64,000 nucleotides of DNA from Thalassobacillus devorans. Its GTDB lineage: Bacteria; Bacillota; Bacilli; Bacillales; Halobacillaceae. A program made the translations under genes and the position numbers. Of this stretch, positions 60,445-64,000 are shown piece by piece. The notes under the pieces were generated by a model. That model saw only the letters and a list, made by a program, of their open reading frames with translations, ran no database searches and was not told the origin of the DNA. The stretch is taken from positions 682,001 to 746,000 of the forward strand of contig NZ_JAASRY010000001.1 of the NCBI RefSeq assembly GCF_011761345.1. Reading direction: 5' to 3'. Each line of letters opens with the position of its first letter. Within the stretch, counting starts at the first letter, position 1.

Positions 60445-60672
60445 AAGGAAGCAAATAAAGTACTAGATGCAAAAGGCCTGGCATGCCCAATGCCAATCGT
60501 AAAGACAAAAAAAGCGATGGATGAATTGAACAGTGGAGATATCCTGGAAATCCACGCAACAGATAAAGGTGCAAAAGCAGACTTAGCAGCATGGACAGAT
60601 TCCAGTGGACACGAACTCGTCGATCAGAAAGAAGAAGACGAAGTCCTCAAATTCTGGATCAAGAAAGGCTGA
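60445..60672 (+). CDS. yrkI: TusA-family sulfur carrier (YrkI-like) with lost or unusual start codon
   Basis: EANKVLDAKGLACPMPIVKT and the rest (about 75 residues, ending DEVLKFWIKKG) is a complete TusA domain with the CPMP Cys. The codon in the place of the start is AAG (60445-60447) where relatives would begin MEANK; one base change from ATG would explain it. No SD is present. Upstream in the frame are only ATT (60436) and an ATG at 60364, inside the yrkH end, which would add 27 foreign residues. The domain itself is undamaged. Strand and frame are sure; start and expression are not. Confidence 0.65.
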   Translation, partial: KEANKVLDAKGLACPMPIVKTKKAMDELNSGDILEIHATDKGAKADLAAWTDSSGHELVDQKEEDEVLKFWIKKG

Positions 60673-60677
60673 GGAAT

Positions 60678-60722
60678 AAAGGGGGACAGACATACCAGCA
60701 CAGCTGGGGGGCTGTCCCTTTC
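60678..60722 (+). terminator. Hairpin between the TusA and TauE genes
   Basis: AAAGGGGGACAG pairs with CTGTCCCTTT across a 22-base loop; the T run is short, so it may attenuate rather than end transcription of the exporter gene. Confidence 0.6.
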
Positions 60723-60764
60723 CAATAGGTAAGGCTTTCATAGAGATAAAGGGAGGAAGAAAAA

Positions 60765-61544
60765 ATGGAATTGGGTTTTTACATCACGATATTCCTGATT
60801 GGTTTTGCAGGATCATATGTGTCAGGAATGGTAGGGATCGGCGGATCGATCATTAAGTATCCGATGCTCTTATATATACCACCTATGCTTGGGTTCGCCG
60901 CTTTTACCGCACACGAAGTATCCGGCATCAGCGCCGTCCAGGTGTTCTTTGCAACCATTGCCGGTGCCTGGGCTTACCGTAAAGGCGGTTATCTGAATAA
61001 AGATTTGATTATTTATATAGGTGCAAGCATTTTGATTGGTAGTTTCATAGGCAGCTATGGGTCCCGAGCCATGGGTGAAACAGGGATACAGATTGTCTAT
61101 GGTGTGCTTGCCCTGCTGGCAGCTATCATGATGTTTATTCCACGAAAAAATGTGGATGATATACCACCTGAAGAGGTGACCTTTAATAAAACAATCGCCG
61201 CAACGGCAAGTTTCTCCGTCGGTGTCGCAGCCGGTATCGTTGGTGCAGCAGGTGCATTCCTGCTCGTTCCGATCATGTTAACCGTGCTTAAGATCCCAAC
61301 ACGCGTCACGATTGCGACTTCTCTTGCTGTAACGTTCATTTCATCGATTGGTTCTACCGTCGGTAAAGTCATGACCGGGCAAGTTGTCCTAGTGCCTGCG
61401 CTCATTATGATTATTGCCAGTCTGATCGCCTCTCCGCTTGGTGCAAAAGCAGGTCAGAAAGTAAACACCAAATTGCTTCAGGGGATCCTGGCAGCATTGA
61501 TTGTCGGCACTGCCATCAAAATCTGGTGGGACGTTCTTCTTTAA
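60765..61544 (+). CDS. yrkJ: Sulfite exporter TauE/SafE family protein (YrkJ-like)
   Basis: 259 residues, eight membrane segments. Two half-repeats contain [16 protein letters not shown] and [18 protein letters not shown], the family signature. By context it would expel sulfite formed by the persulfide dioxygenase, as TauE does in S. aureus cst. AAAGGGAGGAAG precedes the ATG. The next feature is a promoter and TPP riboswitch, marking the island's end. Confidence 0.88.
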   Translation: MELGFYITIFLIGFAGSYVSGMVGIGGSIIKYPMLLYIPPMLGFAAFTAHEVSGISAVQVFFATIAGAWAYRKGGYLNKDLIIYIGASILIGSFIGSYGSRAMGETGIQIVYGVLALLAAIMMFIPRKNVDDIPPEEVTFNKTIAATASFSVGVAAGIVGAAGAFLLVPIMLTVLKIPTRVTIATSLAVTFISSIGSTVGKVMTGQVVLVPALIMIIASLIASPLGAKAGQKVNTKLLQGILAALIVGTAIKIWWDVLL

Positions 61545-61575
61545 TTGTTTACAAAGGATTGGAAATCTATTAAGC

Positions 61576-61581
61576 TATAAT
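61576..61581 (+). promoter_or_regulatory. -10 element for the second TPP riboswitch transcript
   Basis: TATAAT, 30 bases ahead of the aptamer. A TTTACA at 61548 is too far for a normal -35 (22 bases). Confidence 0.5.
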
Positions 61582-61610
61582 TAAATGAAAAATTGCATAG
61601 CGAATTTCGA

Positions 61611-61695
61611 GCACTAGGGGTGCGTGTAAGCTGAGAGGAGTCCTGGACTCTGACCCTTAGAACCCGAACTGGATAATACCAGCGTGGGGAAGTGC
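61611..61695 (+). ncRNA. TPP riboswitch aptamer upstream of ykoF
   Basis: P1 arms GCACT (61611-61615) and AGTGC (61691-61695) enclose AGGGGTGCG, AAGCTGAGAGGAGTC, GACCCTTAGAACCCGAACTG and GGATAATACCAGCGTGGGGA, the THI-box order. Confidence 0.94.
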
Positions 61696-61739
61696 ATAGT
61701 CTAAGGTGACACGTATAATTAATTTAACGAAACCCTTCG

Positions 61740-61772
61740 AACTGCATTCCCCCCGCGGGATGCAGTTTTTTA
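61740..61772 (+). terminator. Riboswitch-controlled terminator before ykoF
   Basis: AACTGCAT pairs with ATGCAGTT around a G/C loop, followed by TTTT, 34 bases before the ykoF start. Confidence 0.82.
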
Positions 61773-61805
61773 TATGTGAAAAATTATTAAAATGGAGGGT
61801 TTATT

Positions 61806-62408
61806 ATGGACAACCAAGTATGCAATGGAACAAGCAGGATTGTCGGGTGCCGTTTTTCGGTACATCCTATGACCGAAGACTTCGTATCTGTCATTCTGGG
61901 AGCTCTAGAGGAAGTGGATACGTCAAAAGTATGGATGCAGACCGATGATGTCAGTACCTGTATCAGAGGCAGGCTTCCTCATGTTTTCGATGTTACTCAG
62001 GCGATTTTCGCTCAAGCTGCCAAAACCGGTCATCATGTCGCTTTTTCAGGAACGTATTCCGTCGGCTGCCCCGGGGACACCGAAGGGGACGTTTATATGT
62101 CGGAAGATGATACAAAAGTGAACAACTCAGACATTGATCAGTACGCCGCCTGTGATTTTGCCCTGTACCCGCTTGGTTCTGACAGTTACATGGATATGAT
62201 CATGGAACAGGTGGAAGCGGCAAAACAGCGCGGGCTGGCCGTGGAAAGTATCCATTATGCCACCAAGCTTAGGGGAGAGGCTAAAGAAATTTTTGCCACA
62301 CTGGAGCAGGCTTTTACTGTCACACAAGAGCACAATAGTCATGTTGTCATGACTGCTTCCATTTCAGCAAACAGCCCGTCCCATAAAAAGGAGACTGACA
62401 ATGAATAA
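61806..62408 (+). CDS. ykoF: YkoF thiamine/HMP-binding protein
   Basis: 200 residues. Two tandem domains of the YKOF fold: IVGCRFSVHPMTEDFVSVIL with the first and CDFALYPLGSDSYMDMIMEQ with the second repeat (20-residue excerpts). B. subtilis YkoF binds thiamine and is thought to deliver hydroxymethylpyrimidine or thiamine to an ECF transporter. AATGGAGGG precedes the ATG; its end overlaps ykoE by eight bases. It is the first gene under the TPP riboswitch. Confidence 0.9.
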   Translation: MDNQVCNGTSRIVGCRFSVHPMTEDFVSVILGALEEVDTSKVWMQTDDVSTCIRGRLPHVFDVTQAIFAQAAKTGHHVAFSGTYSVGCPGDTEGDVYMSEDDTKVNNSDIDQYAACDFALYPLGSDSYMDMIMEQVEAAKQRGLAVESIHYATKLRGEAKEIFATLEQAFTVTQEHNSHVVMTASISANSPSHKKETDNE

Positions 62409-62985
62409 ATGGAAAATGAGAGAAATAGTTGTCATGTCGGTGCTGTCTGTCGTTTTTGCTGTGGTATATCTGGCGTTTCTTCCAGTCGGAAAGCTGCTTG
62501 TCGGCTTTTTCGGACCGATCGGTTATGATTTGATTTTCGGTATCTGGTTTATCGTATCGATTATCGCAGCTTATATTATCCGGAAGCCGGGGGCTGCGTT
62601 TTTGTCCGAGACGATTGCAGCCATCATCGAAGTCATGCTCGGGAACGCTGTCGGACCGATGCTCATTGTATCCGGTATGATCCAGGGACTTGGCGCAGAA
62701 GCAGTCTTTGCCGCCACCCGCTATCGTTTGTACAATGTCTGGGTACTGATGGGGGCAGGTATGGGTTCCGCCTTATTCAGCTTTGTCTGGGGTTACTTTA
62801 TCTCCGGCTATGCCGCTCTTGCCACTTCATATGTAGCGGCGATGTTCATTGCCAGGATGATCAGCGGTGCGGTAATTGCAGGATTGTTAGGAAAAGCACT
62901 CAGTGACGCGCTTGCTAAAACCGGTGTGCTTTACAATTTTGCCCTTGGAAAAGAGCATAGGAGAAATAAGCATGGCGCCGCATGA
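62401..62985 (+). CDS. ykoE: ECF transporter S component YkoE
   Basis: 194 residues with about six hydrophobic helices; VVMSVLSVVFAVVYLAFLPV and GPIGYDLIFGIWFI at the start and GNAVGPMLIVSGMIQGLGAE (20 residues) in the middle match YkoE, the substrate-binding part of the YkoEDC transporter for the HMP moiety or thiamine. AAGGAG lies before the ATG within the ykoF end. Its own end overlaps ykoD by 14 bases. Confidence 0.9.
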   Translation: MNKWKMREIVVMSVLSVVFAVVYLAFLPVGKLLVGFFGPIGYDLIFGIWFIVSIIAAYIIRKPGAAFLSETIAAIIEVMLGNAVGPMLIVSGMIQGLGAEAVFAATRYRLYNVWVLMGAGMGSALFSFVWGYFISGYAALATSYVAAMFIARMISGAVIAGLLGKALSDALAKTGVLYNFALGKEHRRNKHGAA

Positions 62986-64000
62986 TTTAGTTGAAATAAA
63001 AGACCTTAACGTCAGCTATGAAGAAGCAAAACAGCCTGTTTTGCATGGCTTGAATCTTTCCCTATCTAAAGGAGAAACCACGTTATTGCTCGGCCCAAGC
63101 GGCTCTGGCAAAAGCACATTGATGTACACCCTCAATGGTCTGTACCCTGAAGAATTAGATGGAAAGCTGACGGGGGAACGTCTTTACCGGGAACGCCCTT
63201 ATGAATCGTTTAATCCAGGGGAATTAAGCAGAGGGATCGGTGTCGTGTTCCAGGAGCCCGAAAGCCAGTTTTGCATGCTGACAGTCGAGGATGAAGTAGC
63301 ATTTGGATTGGAAAACCTCGACACGCCTCCTGACGTCATTGCTGAAAAAGTCGACAGGGCACTGGGATTGGTGGGCTTGTCAGATGTAAAGGAAGCGACG
63401 ATTACGTCCTTGTCCGGCGGGATGAAACAAAAGCTGGCCCTAGCCTGTGTCCTCGCTATGGAGCCGGAATTAATCATTTTAGATGAGCCGACATCCCTGC
63501 TCGACCCCCACTCGAGGCAAGCGTTTGTGGAGACCGTTATCTCCCTTCAGCAAGAAAAAGGACTTGGCTTGCTAATCATCGAGCATAACCTCGATGAATG
63601 GCTGGCCTATGTGGACCGCTGCCTGCTAATGAATCGTAACGGAAAACTTTTTTATGACGGACCATTGGCACAAGGATTCCACGAGCATTATGAGACGATT
63701 AAAAAAGAAGGGATATGGATGCCGCATCTGTTTCGGACCGCCTATCAGCTGATGCAACAGGGTGTAATCAATGATAGAAAAGCGTTCCCTTTGGAATTAG
63801 AAGCTATCTCCCGACATATTCCACACGGATTTTTCAAGGGGAAAATTCCACTTTCATCGGCGATGCCTCATCTTTCCCTGGAAAATGTCAGCTATAAACA
63901 CATCATTCATCCAGTTACGTCCACCATCCACAAAGGAGAGTGGGTGGCTATTGTGGGAGCTAACGGAGCGGGGAAGACAACGCTAAGCCTGTTGCTGGCT
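62972..64000 (+). CDS. ykoD: Double-ATPase subunit YkoD of an ECF transporter (partial)
   Basis: 343 residues to the window edge. First ABC domain: Walker A LLGPSGSGKSTLM (about 36-48), Q-loop FQEPESQF, signature LSGGMKQKL, Walker B LIILDEPTS and H-loop IIEHN. A second Walker A appears at the end (VGANGAGKTTLS), so both ATPase halves are fused, as in YkoD. The ATG at 62972 has GGAG eight bases upstream and lies inside the ykoE end. The permease YkoC should follow outside the window. Confidence 0.92.
   Translation, partial: MAPHDLVEIKDLNVSYEEAKQPVLHGLNLSLSKGETTLLLGPSGSGKSTLMYTLNGLYPEELDGKLTGERLYRERPYESFNPGELSRGIGVVFQEPESQFCMLTVEDEVAFGLENLDTPPDVIAEKVDRALGLVGLSDVKEATITSLSGGMKQKLALACVLAMEPELIILDEPTSLLDPHSRQAFVETVISLQQEKGLGLLIIEHNLDEWLAYVDRCLLMNRNGKLFYDGPLAQGFHEHYETIKKEGIWMPHLFRTAYQLMQQGVINDRKAFPLELEAISRHIPHGFFKGKIPLSSAMPHLSLENVSYKHIIHPVTSTIHKGEWVAIVGANGAGKTTLSLLLA

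Noticed and set aside
1-64000. tRNA, rRNA or replication origin
   Set aside because: No cloverleaf, rRNA core motif or DnaA-box cluster was noticed on reading; a covariance search would be needed to exclude short RNAs fully.

Overview
The window looks like chromosomal DNA of a moderately halophilic Bacillaceae (Halobacillus/Virgibacillus-like). The reasons are GGAGG-type ribosome binding sites, frequent TTG/GTG starts, U-tailed stem-loop terminators and close relatives of B. subtilis YfmL, YpcP, YkuI, YjgC/YjgD, YflT, NagA/B/R, ThiT, YrkF/H/I/J and YkoF/E/D. The genus is inference. No rRNA, tRNA, CRISPR array, prophage or intact insertion sequence was seen.

Layout. 0-7.9 kb: tail of a PLD-family gene, a CoA-transferase, a LytTR regulator, DUF3189, a cation/proton antiporter, an endonuclease IV-like protein, a hemerythrin protein and an alpha/beta hydrolase. 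8-15 kb: RsbR-type STAS protein, MnmH, helicase YfmL with D-serine ammonia-lyase, desaturase, YjbQ. 15-22 kb: MFS, YeeE/YedE and YjiH membrane proteins, a 3D-domain cell-wall protein, a dicarboxylate symporter, YpcP. 23-31 kb: zinc-ribbon membrane protein, HtrA-like protease, UPF0182, YkuI. 31-40 kb: GNAT, ZupT, LCP protein, SDR with carboxylesterase, nagA-nagB-nagR, amidase, universal stress protein. 40-50 kb: PBP3-like lipoprotein, TPP riboswitch with thiT, CxxC mini-protein with a PLD-like protein, YflT, and YjgC/YjgD formate-dehydrogenase-like genes. 50-56 kb: CapA, aldo/keto reductase, sirtuin, NfrA, lipoproteins. 56.8-61.5 kb: a sulfane-sulfur (persulfide) island. 61.6-64 kb: TPP riboswitch with ykoF-ykoE-ykoD, cut by the window end.

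Genes that work together. The sulfur island joins a DsrE-like protein, a glutaredoxin, two single-domain rhodaneses, a TusA-rhodanese fusion, a rhodanese-persulfide dioxygenase fusion, a lone TusA and a TauE exporter, behind two promoter regions carrying CsoR/CstR-like ACCC..GGGGT operators. A TsuA-like sulfur-species importer lies 40 kb upstream. The two thiamine riboswitches control different uptake systems. The hemerythrin gene has a perfect TGTGA-N6-TCACA box centred near -41.5.

Most unusual signal. Five intergenic regions (6.0, 9.0, 16.4, 32.9 and 51.7 kb) hold arrays of a 6-8 base core repeated every 20-21 bp, about two helical turns, for 5 to 8 units with diverged filler. The core differs between loci (AGAGACA in three, TTCGCGC in one, GCGTTAAG in one) but the period does not. 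I know no named element that explains them. Three other dispersed palindromic repeat families and several gene relics occupy the remaining larger gaps.
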